Source of the DNA: Paenalcaligenes hermetiae
Lineage (GTDB): Bacteria > Pseudomonadota > Gammaproteobacteria > Burkholderiales > Burkholderiaceae_B
Assembly (NCBI RefSeq): GCF_039543645.1
Contig: NZ_BAABKD010000001.1
Location: forward strand, 186,001-250,000
DNA length: 64,000 nucleotides
Reading direction: 5' to 3'
Shown piece by piece: positions 18,488 through 26,794 of this stretch (within the stretch, counting starts at the first letter, position 1; each line of letters opens with the position of its first letter). Under the pieces are notes generated by a model. It saw only the letters and a program-made list of their open reading frames with translations. It was not told the origin of the DNA and ran no database searches. Position numbers and translations under genes: made by a program.

Positions 18488-21400
18488 GCTGACCTCTGTC
18501 GCATACGTGACCAACGCTGTGACCAGCGATCAAAAAACAAATAAATCACCGGTGTCGTAAACAGCGTTAATACCTGACTGCAAATCAACCCCCCTACCAT
18601 CACCAGCCCTAAAGGCTGACGCATTTCAGCCCCCGAGCCGCTGGCTAACATCAAGGGAATCGCACTAAATAACGCGGCAAACGTCGTCATTAAAATAGGT
18701 CTAAAGCGTAAGAGTGCGGCTTGGTGAATGGCTTGCTGAGCAGGCAGCTTGTCTTGGCGTTGTGCGACCAAGGCAAAATCAATCATCATGATGGCATTTT
18801 TTTTCACAATACCTATTAACAAAATAATGCCAATCACCCCCACCATATCGAGCTCTCGCCCTGTTATTAACAAAGCCGCTAAGGCGCCTATCGTGGCTGA
18901 AGGCAAGGTAGACAATATCGTGATAGGATGAATATAGCTTTCGTATAAAATACCCAGCACGATATACATCGTCACCACCGCTGCCAACAACAACCATAAT
19001 GTGCTCGACAAAGACGCCTCAAACGCTTGCGCTGCCCCCAAAAACCGCAGCTCCGTGGAATCTGGCAACCCTAAATCCACTGCGCTTTGTTGTATTGCCT
19101 GCACCGCATCGGATAAGGAATACCCTTTTGCCACGTTAAACGATAACTGCGTTGCAGGAAACTGGTCCAAACGATCAATAGACAGCTCTACCGCCATTTG
19201 CCGCATCTGAGCAATCGCTGCCAAAGGCACGACTTCGCCCGAGCGCGTAGGCACATAAATAGCACGTAATGCTTCGGGAGACTGACTAAACGAGGGCGCC
19301 ACCTCAAGCACAACACGGTACTGAGCAGACTGCGTATAAATCGTTGAAATTAATCGCTGCCCGAAGGCATCGTACAACACATCATCAATGGTAGATTTAC
19401 TGATCCCTAGCCGTGCCGCAGCATCCCGATCAATCTCTACCATCACTTGCTGACCTCGGCTCTGCAGGTCCGTCGCTACCTCTGCCAGCTGAGGCAACTG
19501 TTGCAAATGCTCTAACCACGATGGTACCCAGGTATTAAGCACAAGAGGATCGGGATCTGACAACGCCATTTGATACGCAGTACGACTGATTTGATCATCT
19601 ACCGTAAGCTCTTGGATTGGCTGAAAATACACTCTGAAATCGGGCTCATTGCCAAAATCACGCGCCAACTCCTCGATAATTTGCGCCGCGGTTTTTGTGC
19701 GTTGCGCATGCGGTGTCAACGCAATCTGCATACGTCCCGTGTTCAACGTGGGGTTATTGCCATCCACCCCAATAAAAGACGTCACAGTCGCCACATCCTC
19801 ATGATGCGAAATGGTTTCTGCAGCTTGAGTTTGTAGCCGCGCCATTGCCTTAAACGAGGCTGTTTGTGGCCCTTCGGTGATAGCTTGCACCATGCCGGTA
19901 TCTTGTTGCGGAAAAAACCCTTTAGGCACAATCCAGTACAACCCTGCCGTCAGCAACAACGTAGCCACTGCTACCCATAGCGTTAAACGCTGGTGTGCCA
20001 ATACCCAATGTAAACCACGATCATAGGCGTGCACCACACGCTGCATGGCCTGATCTGCCCAGTGTATAAACGCATTAGGCCGTTTTTCCATGGCCTCTGG
20101 CGCACGTAACAAACGAGCGCACATCATCGGCGTTAAGGTAAGTGAAATCAATAAGGACAGCGCAATAGCTATTGCCAACGTGATCGCAAACTCCTGAAAT
20201 AAGCGTCCGATCACATCTGACATAAACAGCAACGGAATCAGCACAGCTATCAAAGACACCGTCAGCGAGATCAAAGTAAAAGTGATTTGCTGCGCCCCTT
20301 TTAAGGCAGCGGGCAAAGGCGCCATCCCCTCTTCGATGTAGCGGGCGATGTTTTCTATCATGACGATGGCATCATCTACCACAAAACCCGTCGCAATGGT
20401 CAGCGCCATCAGTGTGAGGTTATTAATGCTAAACCCCCACAAAAACATCAGAGCAAACGTGCCCGCAATAGATAATGGCACCACCACCGAGGGAATAAAA
20501 GTCGCCGTCCAAGTGCGCAAAAACACAAAGGTCACCAGCACCACGAGCCCTATCGCCATCAGCATTTCTGCTTGCACTTGCTTGACCGAGTCACGGATTG
20601 TCAACGTACGATCCGTGGCCACTTGAATATCAATACCCGTAGGTAATGATGCTTGTAGGCTAGCTAACTGGGCTTTGATACGATCGGCCACCTCGATCAC
20701 GTTTGCCCCAGGTTGGCGTTGAATATTCAACAAAATCGCTGGCTCTGTGCCCAACCATGCCGCTTGGCGAATGTCTTCGGCATCATGCACAATGGTGGCA
20801 ATATCCCCTAATCGTAACGGCGCATCGTCCACATATTGCACTATGAGATTTTCATAGTCAGCCACCGAACGTAGCTGCTCGTTAGCGCTAATTGTGGTCG
20901 AGCGCTGTGGTCCATCCAAACTGCCTTTAGGCTGATTGACATTCGCCCCCACGACCGCTTGGCGCACGGATGCCATGGTCAACTGACGCGCTGCTAACGC
21001 CTCGGGGTCCACTTGGATGCGCACGGCTGGGCGCTGCCCACCCGCAATGCTGACCAAACCCACCCCATTTACCTGTGACAGCTTTTGTGCCACACGCAAA
21101 TCAATTAGGTCGCGCACCTGTGGCAACGGAATCGTCGGTGAGGTCACCGCCAAACTTATGACCGGCTGATCCGCCGGATTTACCTTGTTATATAAAGGTG
21201 GCGAGGGCAAATCAGAAGGCAGCATATTTGACGCTGCATTGATTGCGGCCTGTACCTCTTGTTCTGCAATAGCTAACGACAGCCCTAAATCAAACTGTAA
21301 TGTAATCCGCGACGCCCCCCCAGAGCTGGCGGAGCTCATTTGTGCCAAACCTGGCATTTGTCCAAACTGCCGCTCCAGTGGTGAAGTCACCAAGGATGCC

Positions 21401-21576
21401 ATTACGCTTGGGCTAGCCCCTGGGTACAAGGTCACCACCTGAATAGTCGGATAATCCACCTGTGGCAAAGCGGCCACGGGCAACGCCTTATATCCCATTA
21501 GCCCTGCTAACAATAACGCCACCATGGCTAAAGTAGTCGCTACTGGCCGCAAAATAAATGTACGGGAAATGCTCAC
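18484..21576 (-). CDS. mdtB: RND efflux pump inner-membrane subunit, MdtB/MuxB type
   Basis: HAE1 RND transporter, 1030 aa, starting MSISRTFILRPVATTLAM. Same architecture as the following gene: twelve membrane segments, two periplasmic loops, proton-relay segment VVDDAIVMIENIARY, and GFFPQQDTGM after TM7. Two paralogous RND subunits in one operon is the hallmark of MdtABC in enterobacteria and MuxABC in pseudomonads, in which the B and C subunits assemble in one trimer. Known substrates of those systems include novobiocin, bile salts and some beta-lactams; substrates here are not known. Lies 10 nt after mdtA. Confidence 0.93.
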   Translation of the reverse strand: MSISRTFILRPVATTLAMVALLLAGLMGYKALPVAALPQVDYPTIQVVTLYPGASPSVMASLVTSPLERQFGQMPGLAQMSSASSGGASRITLQFDLGLSLAIAEQEVQAAINAASNMLPSDLPSPPLYNKVNPADQPVISLAVTSPTIPLPQVRDLIDLRVAQKLSQVNGVGLVSIAGGQRPAVRIQVDPEALAARQLTMASVRQAVVGANVNQPKGSLDGPQRSTTISANEQLRSVADYENLIVQYVDDAPLRLGDIATIVHDAEDIRQAAWLGTEPAILLNIQRQPGANVIEVADRIKAQLASLQASLPTGIDIQVATDRTLTIRDSVKQVQAEMLMAIGLVVLVTFVFLRTWTATFIPSVVVPLSIAGTFALMFLWGFSINNLTLMALTIATGFVVDDAIVMIENIARYIEEGMAPLPAALKGAQQITFTLISLTVSLIAVLIPLLFMSDVIGRLFQEFAITLAIAIALSLLISLTLTPMMCARLLRAPEAMEKRPNAFIHWADQAMQRVVHAYDRGLHWVLAHQRLTLWVAVATLLLTAGLYWIVPKGFFPQQDTGMVQAITEGPQTASFKAMARLQTQAAETISHHEDVATVTSFIGVDGNNPTLNTGRMQIALTPHAQRTKTAAQIIEELARDFGNEPDFRVYFQPIQELTVDDQISRTAYQMALSDPDPLVLNTWVPSWLEHLQQLPQLAEVATDLQSRGQQVMVEIDRDAAARLGISKSTIDDVLYDAFGQRLISTIYTQSAQYRVVLEVAPSFSQSPEALRAIYVPTRSGEVVPLAAIAQMRQMAVELSIDRLDQFPATQLSFNVAKGYSLSDAVQAIQQSAVDLGLPDSTELRFLGAAQAFEASLSSTLWLLLAAVVTMYIVLGILYESYIHPITILSTLPSATIGALAALLITGRELDMVGVIGIILLIGIVKKNAIMMIDFALVAQRQDKLPAQQAIHQAALLRFRPILMTTFAALFSAIPLMLASGSGAEMRQPLGLVMVGGLICSQVLTLFTTPVIYLFFDRWSQRWSRMRQRSA

Positions 21577-21586
21577 CTATTCCCCC

Positions 21587-22798
21587 TTAGGGTTGTACCA
21601 ACGTGGGAGCTGCTGCGCGCGCTGCGTCCCCTTGAGCCTGCCCTTTACCGTTAATCGGATTGACTTGACTACCCTCTCGCAGCCTATCAGTGCCCTCTAC
21701 CACCACCTGCTCACCCAGAGCCAAACCGTCTGCAATTAAGCTTTGTTCATCGGCCGTAAGCTGAACCTTTACTGGGCGTATAGACACCTTTTGATCAGCG
21801 CCAACCACATACACAAAATCCCCAATAGAGCCAGTTTGAACAGCGGCAGCAGGTATCACAATCCCCTGATGTTTGGTTAGCAATACATTCACGCTCACAA
21901 ACTGATTAGGAAATAATCGATTATCTAAGTTTGGCATTGAGGCCTTAACTCGCACCGTACCAGTATTCAAATTGATTTGATTATCTACCGCTAAAATCGA
22001 CCCTGTGCTAATGAGCTTATTTTGACGATCACTAACTTGCACAGGCAGCGACTGCTCAAGTTGCAAATGCTCAAATAAGCGGGATAAATCTTTTTCTGGT
22101 AGTGAAAAGCTCACCGCAATCGGTTGCGTTTGCGTAATCACGACTAGACCATCCGTATTGGCTGCAGAAATTAAATTCCCCTCATCTAAATTACGCAGCC
22201 CTAGACGTCCATCAATAGGCGAGGTGATTTTGGTGTACTCAAGTTGTAGCTTCGCGTCCTCAACGGCCGCTTGTGCCGTGGTAACTGAGCCTTTAAGCTG
22301 CTCTACCAAAGCCCGTTGATTATCAACCTGTTGCTTAGCAATGGATTGCTGCTTTTCTAACTGGAGAAACCGTTGTAAATCGCTTTGTGCTAGTTGCAAC
22401 TGAGACTGAACCTGACGTAACTGCCCCTGAGCTTGGTCCAGTTTTGCTTGATAAGGACGTGGATCAATCTGAGCTAAGACAGTGCCCGCTTGCACAAATT
22501 GACCGTCTTTAAAAAATAACGTTTGTAGCTCGCCTTCGACGCGACTACGTACAGTAACGGTATTAAACGCCTGCACAGTCCCTACCGCATGCAAACGTTC
22601 CTCGACTATACCCTGAATGGCTTCAGCCACACGCACGGGTGTTTGAGGAGCACGCATGCCCATAGGAGGTCGCCCCGCAGACGGTGCTGCTGGCTTTTTT
22701 GCCCACCAGAACCATGTCCCGCCTACAACGAGAATAAAAATCACTATCAATAGCCAGCTACGCTTTTTAGCGATGGGCTGCCCCGTTTTTTCTGCCAT
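21587..22798 (-). CDS. mdtA: RND efflux periplasmic adaptor (membrane fusion protein), MdtA/MuxA type
   Basis: HlyD-type adaptor, 403 aa, linking the RND pumps to the outer-membrane channel. N-terminal membrane segment at about 14-32, then an Ala/Pro-rich linker, a lipoyl half-motif (VRSRVEGELQTLFFKDGQFV), a coiled-coil hairpin at about 110-180 rich in Gln and Leu, the second lipoyl half (ITSPIDGRLGLRNLDEGNLI) and a beta-barrel domain. Its start is only 24 nt past the zapD stop, so the efflux operon may be read from the zapD transcript; no regulator gene or two-component system adjoins. Order mdtA-mdtB-mdtC-outer membrane factor. Confidence 0.93.
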   Translation of the reverse strand: MAEKTGQPIAKKRSWLLIVIFILVVGGTWFWWAKKPAAPSAGRPPMGMRAPQTPVRVAEAIQGIVEERLHAVGTVQAFNTVTVRSRVEGELQTLFFKDGQFVQAGTVLAQIDPRPYQAKLDQAQGQLRQVQSQLQLAQSDLQRFLQLEKQQSIAKQQVDNQRALVEQLKGSVTTAQAAVEDAKLQLEYTKITSPIDGRLGLRNLDEGNLISAANTDGLVVITQTQPIAVSFSLPEKDLSRLFEHLQLEQSLPVQVSDRQNKLISTGSILAVDNQINLNTGTVRVKASMPNLDNRLFPNQFVSVNVLLTKHQGIVIPAAAVQTGSIGDFVYVVGADQKVSIRPVKVQLTADEQSLIADGLALGEQVVVEGTDRLREGSQVNPINGKGQAQGDAARAAAPTLVQP

Positions 22799-22822
22799 AT
22801 ATGTCGGATCCCTAACCTAGTG

Positions 22823-23578
22823 TTAACCTATATTACAGCGCGCTAGCTGAAAAGGAATCGCCTGCTTAACCGTAACGGGTTTATGATCAGCGCCATGACG
22901 AGAAAACCGCACTAAAATCACGTATTTATTTGCACTCATGTCGGGATAGACCCCATATTGCTCATCGACCCAAACCCGTAACAATTGAAAAGTTTTTCCG
23001 CCCAGCATTTCTTGATAAGCACCCGCTTCTGCCACCTGCTGCACGCGATCACCCGCCCCGCGCAAAATACGCAAAATAAGATCCAACGCCTGATACAACG
23101 GCATAAAAGACTGCGTCCACGCTTTAATATCGGCCTGACGATGCTCAGGGCTCAACATCTGCCAACTATAAAAAGAAGGGATATCAACCTGAGACGCCCC
23201 TCCAGGAACAGCTAATCGCCCACGTATGCTGCATAACCACTCATTATCACGCAAATCTTGAGCGATCCGACCTTGCGCTGATAAACCCTGAACAATGCGT
23301 GCAATCTCATTTAACGTACTTTCTAAAACATCCAAAGAGACCTGCGGGTGCTCACGCAATGCATTAAGCGCCACACGCTGGCGCTCTAAATCTTGTAATA
23401 CCATCCCACGCAAATCGGTACGTTCAGTTACATCAAGCAGGTCAAACAAGGTCGCTATCGCCACCTGATGTAAATAAGGGTCTGAGCCTTGGGTAAAGTA
23501 AAAAAGGCGCTTGAATAAAGATTCAATACGCAGAAAAGTCCGTACTCGTTCGTTACAGGGGTACTCGTACAAAATCAC
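22823..23578 (-). CDS. zapD: cell division protein ZapD
   Basis: FtsZ-associated protein that bundles FtsZ filaments at the division ring; 251 aa, cytoplasmic. Begins MILYEYPCNERVRTFLRIE, the highly conserved opening of the family, followed by the helical domain (LFDLLDVTERTDLRGMVLQDLERQ) and a C-terminal beta domain with LRVWVDEQYGVYPDMSANKY. The gene order prepilin peptidase-coaE-zapD is conserved widely in beta- and gammaproteobacteria and supports the call. Confidence 0.96.
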   Translation of the reverse strand: MILYEYPCNERVRTFLRIESLFKRLFYFTQGSDPYLHQVAIATLFDLLDVTERTDLRGMVLQDLERQRVALNALREHPQVSLDVLESTLNEIARIVQGLSAQGRIAQDLRDNEWLCSIRGRLAVPGGASQVDIPSFYSWQMLSPEHRQADIKAWTQSFMPLYQALDLILRILRGAGDRVQQVAEAGAYQEMLGGKTFQLLRVWVDEQYGVYPDMSANKYVILVRFSRHGADHKPVTVKQAIPFQLARCNIG

Positions 23579-23633
23579 GTAATAAAAACCCTAAATGATT
23601 CAATCAGTTATTGAGAGGCTACTACTTTTTTGC

Positions 23634-24227
23634 CTACTCACACCATTTTGCGTGCATTTGCTGCACCTGCACATTTAACTGCTCAATAGAGGTGGTCCCG
23701 TCGTTGACGATGACATCATCAGCATGCGCTAGCCTTTGTTGGCGAGAGGCTTGAACCTCCATGATACGCTGGACTTGAGAGGCTGTCAGCCCGCTGCGCT
23801 GCATCACACGTTCGATTTGTGTTGGCTCATCACAATCCACGACACAAACCCTATCCACATACTGAAGCCATGTGCCAGACTCAACCAGCAATGGCACAAC
23901 CACAACAACATAACACCCTTGAGCTTGCTGCACCTTTCTAAATGTAAAGTCTCGAATCAAAGGGTGCAAAATAGCTTGTAGCTTCTCGCGCTGATCTGGC
24001 TGCTGAAAGACGAGTTCGCGCATACGCGCTCTATCCATAGCGCCCTCAGCCGTTATGTATGCACTGCCAAACTGCTGGCGAATGGCAGGTATCGCAGCAC
24101 CACCTGGAGCTGTTAGCTGATGTGCCACCACATCGGTGTCCACGATGGCTGCACCATGCTTTTGTAAAAGATCCGCCACAAAAGACTTACCCGAACCAAT
24201 CCCACCAGTTAACCCTATTTTCAACAT
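23634..24227 (-). CDS. coaE: dephospho-CoA kinase
   Basis: Last enzyme of coenzyme A synthesis; phosphorylates the 3'-hydroxyl of dephospho-CoA with ATP. 197 aa. P-loop GGIGSGKS at residues 8-15, DTDVVAHQLT near 31, and the LID/CoA region with PLLVESG and VDCDEPTQIERVMQRSGL. Follows the prepilin peptidase by 11 nt and precedes zapD by 55 nt. Together with panC at 25931 it covers two steps of the same pathway, but the two genes are not in one operon. Confidence 0.97.
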   Translation of the reverse strand: MLKIGLTGGIGSGKSFVADLLQKHGAAIVDTDVVAHQLTAPGGAAIPAIRQQFGSAYITAEGAMDRARMRELVFQQPDQREKLQAILHPLIRDFTFRKVQQAQGCYVVVVVPLLVESGTWLQYVDRVCVVDCDEPTQIERVMQRSGLTASQVQRIMEVQASRQQRLAHADDVIVNDGTTSIEQLNVQVQQMHAKWCE

Positions 24228-24238
24228 ATTTTGATCAC

Positions 24239-24949
24239 CTAGAAGAGTCGGCTATCAGGAAGTAACCACACCAAAAAAGCTGCCGCAACCAAATACGGAC
24301 CAAATGCACACTGCCCTGTGGGCCAACACGTTTTTTGCCAAATTATCTGTATGATAAAACAAAAAAGCGCCGCCCAAAACCATAACACCCCCAGCGTACC
24401 TAGCCCTAGCCAAGCAGATAATGCCACCAGTAATTTAACATCACCGTGCCCCATGACTGGATGTTTAAAACAAAAAACGCAAAAAGCGTTCAAGGCCCGC
24501 AAAAATACATAACTGCCCAGCACCCCCCACAACGCCTGTGTTACTACTGGCTCTGAAATGAGCAGTTGATAAAGGAGCCCTATCCACAATAAAAGCTGGG
24601 TTAATACATCTGGCAATAGCCTACAGAGTGCATCGATACGTGCTAAACATAGCAAACATCCAAGCCATACACTCATCATTACTACGTTTAAGTCTGGCTG
24701 AGTTGGTAGCCATGGCCAATAAAGAGCAAAGACAGCCAGCCCCATCCCAAATAGTCCTGCGGTGCCTACGCGCCACACCAAAGCATAGGAGGAGCGCTGC
24801 AGGAAACCATGCCGTACACTCATCCACCACAAGGACTCGTCAGCAGTCTGCCCTAAATGCACTCGTTGTGCATAAAATGGGAGCGCATCCAAATACACAC
24901 GACTTATGACGGCTGCGCTCAGCCCAATATATAATGCCCATAAATACAT
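24239..24949 (-). CDS. minimal type IV prepilin peptidase (A24 family)
   Basis: Inner-membrane aspartate protease of the PilD family, 236 aa with about seven hydrophobic segments. The two catalytic Asp regions are seen: ARIDALCRLLPD (Asp106) and GHGDVKLL (Asp170). The N-terminal N-methyltransferase region of PilD with its two CxxC pairs is absent or degenerated; the first 60 residues have no Cys. So it may still cleave prepilin-like leaders but is unlikely to methylate them. The usual pilB and pilC neighbours are missing; coaE and zapD follow in the conserved order. It might be a decaying gene of a lost pilus system or a specialised leader peptidase. Confidence 0.82.
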   Translation of the reverse strand: MYLWALYIGLSAAVISRVYLDALPFYAQRVHLGQTADESLWWMSVRHGFLQRSSYALVWRVGTAGLFGMGLAVFALYWPWLPTQPDLNVVMMSVWLGCLLCLARIDALCRLLPDVLTQLLLWIGLLYQLLISEPVVTQALWGVLGSYVFLRALNAFCVFCFKHPVMGHGDVKLLVALSAWLGLGTLGVLWFWAALFCFIIQIIWQKTCWPTGQCAFGPYLVAAAFLVWLLPDSRLF

Positions 24950-24981
24950 CCTGCCCGCCTTCGCCTCAAAAGGAGCTGTCT

Positions 24982-25599
24982 ATGCATAAAAAATCACTTT
25001 TACGCCTGTGGTTACCCCTCTGTACACTCACTACCGCCGCTGTTTTGGCGGGTTGCGCCCAAAACCCTGTAACGAGCAGCCCACGTGGCAGCTTAACCGA
25101 GGCTCAAGACCACGCCCGCGGAGGTCGCGATAAGGCTAAAGCAACGTCACAAGTCAACTTTGGCCTAAATCAACCCCTTAGCCAAAACAAAGCTGACGGT
25201 CTTACATCGGGGCAAATCCGTGAGCTCCTAGAGCCGCGCACCTTTTTAGGCACGATGTCCTGCCCACCAGCGGATAAAAGCTGCATGCCTGTACGCTTAG
25301 TCGTTACCATGAGCCCAGAGGGTGTATGGCGTATGCGTGCCACCGATATCACACAAAATGTAGCTCCAGTCACCAGCGAAGGCTGCTGGCACCAAATTGG
25401 CAGTAACCCTACGCGCATTGTGTTAATGACGCAAAACGAAACCGTTTTTGGTGACTTTAGCTTCATGTATGACCACCAGCTCCGCGTCAATGTGTTTAAC
25501 TACGTACGTCCCACCCTAGAAACCCATCTCAGCCGTCAACCCGATATTGACCCGATCGAGGAGCTACCAAACCACGTAGGGCTTAATTGTCGTCCTTGA
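24982..25599 (+). CDS. lipoprotein of unknown function
   Basis: Predicted lipoprotein, 205 aa, that I do not recognise. The signal ends in the lipobox VLAGC with Cys25. The mature part begins with a polar linker, then a globular region with four Cys residues (MSCPPADKSC near residue 92-101, EGCW, and LNCRP at the end), which may form disulphides in the periplasm. The ATG at 24982 has AGGAG six bases upstream; an earlier in-frame ATG at 24934 would read through this site and is rejected. The 3' end overlaps the 3' end of the LuxR gene on the other strand by 64 bp. Confidence 0.8.
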   Translation: MHKKSLLRLWLPLCTLTTAAVLAGCAQNPVTSSPRGSLTEAQDHARGGRDKAKATSQVNFGLNQPLSQNKADGLTSGQIRELLEPRTFLGTMSCPPADKSCMPVRLVVTMSPEGVWRMRATDITQNVAPVTSEGCWHQIGSNPTRIVLMTQNETVFGDFSFMYDHQLRVNVFNYVRPTLETHLSRQPDIDPIEELPNHVGLNCRP

Positions 25600-25814
25600 G
25601 CTTGCTCTAAAGACTTACGCTGTAACACACTCTGGAGCTCTAACGCATTGCGCAGTCGTATTTTAGTCATACCACTTGCGCGATGCGCTTCCACAGTACG
25701 TAACGACATGGTCAAATCCCCTGCTATACATTTATTAGGGGTCCCAACCATCACCTGATACATCACTTTGCGTTCTTGGACCGTCCAACGGCTTAAATAC
25801 ACAGCTACAGACAT
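25536..25814 (-). CDS. LuxR/FixJ-type HTH protein without a sensor domain
   Basis: Small DNA-binding protein, 92 aa. Residues about 8-62 match the GerE/LuxR helix-turn-helix (WTVQERKVMYQVM, CIAGDLTMSLRTVEAHRASGMTKIRLRNALEL). There is no receiver or ligand-binding domain before it, so it is either a stand-alone regulator like the GerE type or the remains of a FixJ-like response regulator. The ATG is preceded by AGGAGG and eight U residues; this ribosome binding site is the 3' arm of a strong hairpin (25823-25857), so translation or transcription is likely controlled there. The C-terminal 21 codons overlap the end of the lipoprotein gene on the other strand, and may be non-conserved read-on. 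Confidence 0.75.
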   Translation of the reverse strand: MSVAVYLSRWTVQERKVMYQVMVGTPNKCIAGDLTMSLRTVEAHRASGMTKIRLRNALELQSVLQRKSLEQAQGRQLSPTWFGSSSIGSISG

Positions 25815-25857
25815 AAAAAAAACCTCCTATGCTTTTCGCTACAAAAAGCATAAGAGG
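25815..25857 (-). terminator. terminator-like hairpin after panC that holds the LuxR ribosome binding site
   Basis: A 14-bp stem (25823-25836 with 25844-25857, one G-U pair on the minus strand) closes a short loop and is followed on the minus strand by eight U residues that end at the LuxR ATG. This is a textbook intrinsic terminator for panC, but its 3' arm carries AGGAGG, the only ribosome binding site for the LuxR gene. The same RNA could thus end panC transcription and block LuxR translation. Confidence 0.85.
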
Positions 25858-25894
25858 CTTTAAGAAAAATCCCACTCCGTATCCCGCTAGGAGG

Positions 25895-25915
25895 GTTTGA
25901 GCTCAGCGCTCAAAC
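25895..25915 (-). other. second hairpin between panC and the LuxR gene
   Basis: Perfect 8-bp inverted repeat GTTTGAGC (25895-25902) and GCTCAAAC (25908-25915) with a 5-nt loop, directly after the panC stop codon and without a U tract. Just downstream on the minus strand CCTCCT could pair with the AGGAGG of the LuxR gene as an alternative to the terminator stem. Confidence 0.5.
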
Positions 25916-25930
25916 TATCCATATGAGCGA

Positions 25931-26773
25931 TTAGATTTCTAAATTATCAATCAATCGCGTTTGCCCTAAACGGGCTGCACCTAGTGCCACTAAAGGCTCA
26001 CCTTGAGCGATTTGCTCGGCTGATGGCATTAACAAATCGCTTTGACGACGCAAGGATAAATAATCCACTTGCCACCCTTGTTGCTCTAGCTGCTTTGCTG
26101 CTTCGCTTTCGATTTTTTTAACATCGGTTTCACCGGCCAACACACGCTCTCGCACCGCTTGTAAACAGGCGTAAAGCTGTGGGGCTTGGCTGCGCTCGGC
26201 TTCGGATAAGTAACGATTACGCGAGGACATGGCCAAGCCATCCGTTTCACGTACCGTTTCGTGTGCCAGAATTTCCACTGGCAGTTGAAACTGCCTACAC
26301 ATCTTGCGCACCACCATTAACTGCTGGTAATCCTTTTTACCGAAGACAGCAACGCGGGGCTGCACACAAGAAAACAGCTTCATCACTACCGTGCTAACAC
26401 CATCAAAAAAACCCGGCCTAAACTCACCTTCGAGAATGTTCCCTAAGTCATTAGGCGGTTGCATACGAAAACTTTGCGGTTCTGGATACATCTCTTTTTC
26501 AGATGGAGCAAAAAGCACATAGACATCCCGTGCTTTTTCTAGTTTTTCAATATCTTGTGCAAGGGTACGCGGGTATTCAGCAAAGTCCTCATTTGGCCCA
26601 AATTGCAATGGATTCACAAAAATACTGGCCACCACAGGGTCTCCGTGTTGCCGTGCCATTTTCATTAAGGCCAAATGCCCGTCGTGCAGATTCCCCATTG
26701 TGGGTACAAACGCAACCCGCAATTGACCTTGCAACTGATCACGCAACTCTTGAATGGTGTGAACAACTTTCAC
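25931..26773 (-). CDS. panC: pantoate--beta-alanine ligase
   Basis: Cytoplasmic enzyme that joins pantoate and beta-alanine with ATP to give pantothenate, the CoA precursor. 280 aa, normal length. HIGH-type motif region FVPTMGNLHDGHLAL at about 22-36, FVNPLQFGPNEDF near 55, VFGKKDYQQL near 147, and the KMSKS-equivalent MSSRNRYLS near 185. Follows scpA by 21 nt. Downstream lies a double hairpin region and the LuxR gene. Confidence 0.97.
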   Translation of the reverse strand: MKVVHTIQELRDQLQGQLRVAFVPTMGNLHDGHLALMKMARQHGDPVVASIFVNPLQFGPNEDFAEYPRTLAQDIEKLEKARDVYVLFAPSEKEMYPEPQSFRMQPPNDLGNILEGEFRPGFFDGVSTVVMKLFSCVQPRVAVFGKKDYQQLMVVRKMCRQFQLPVEILAHETVRETDGLAMSSRNRYLSEAERSQAPQLYACLQAVRERVLAGETDVKKIESEAAKQLEQQGWQVDYLSLRRQSDLLMPSAEQIAQGEPLVALGAARLGQTRLIDNLEI

Positions 26774-26794
26774 TCGGAACTCCGATGGAAAAAA

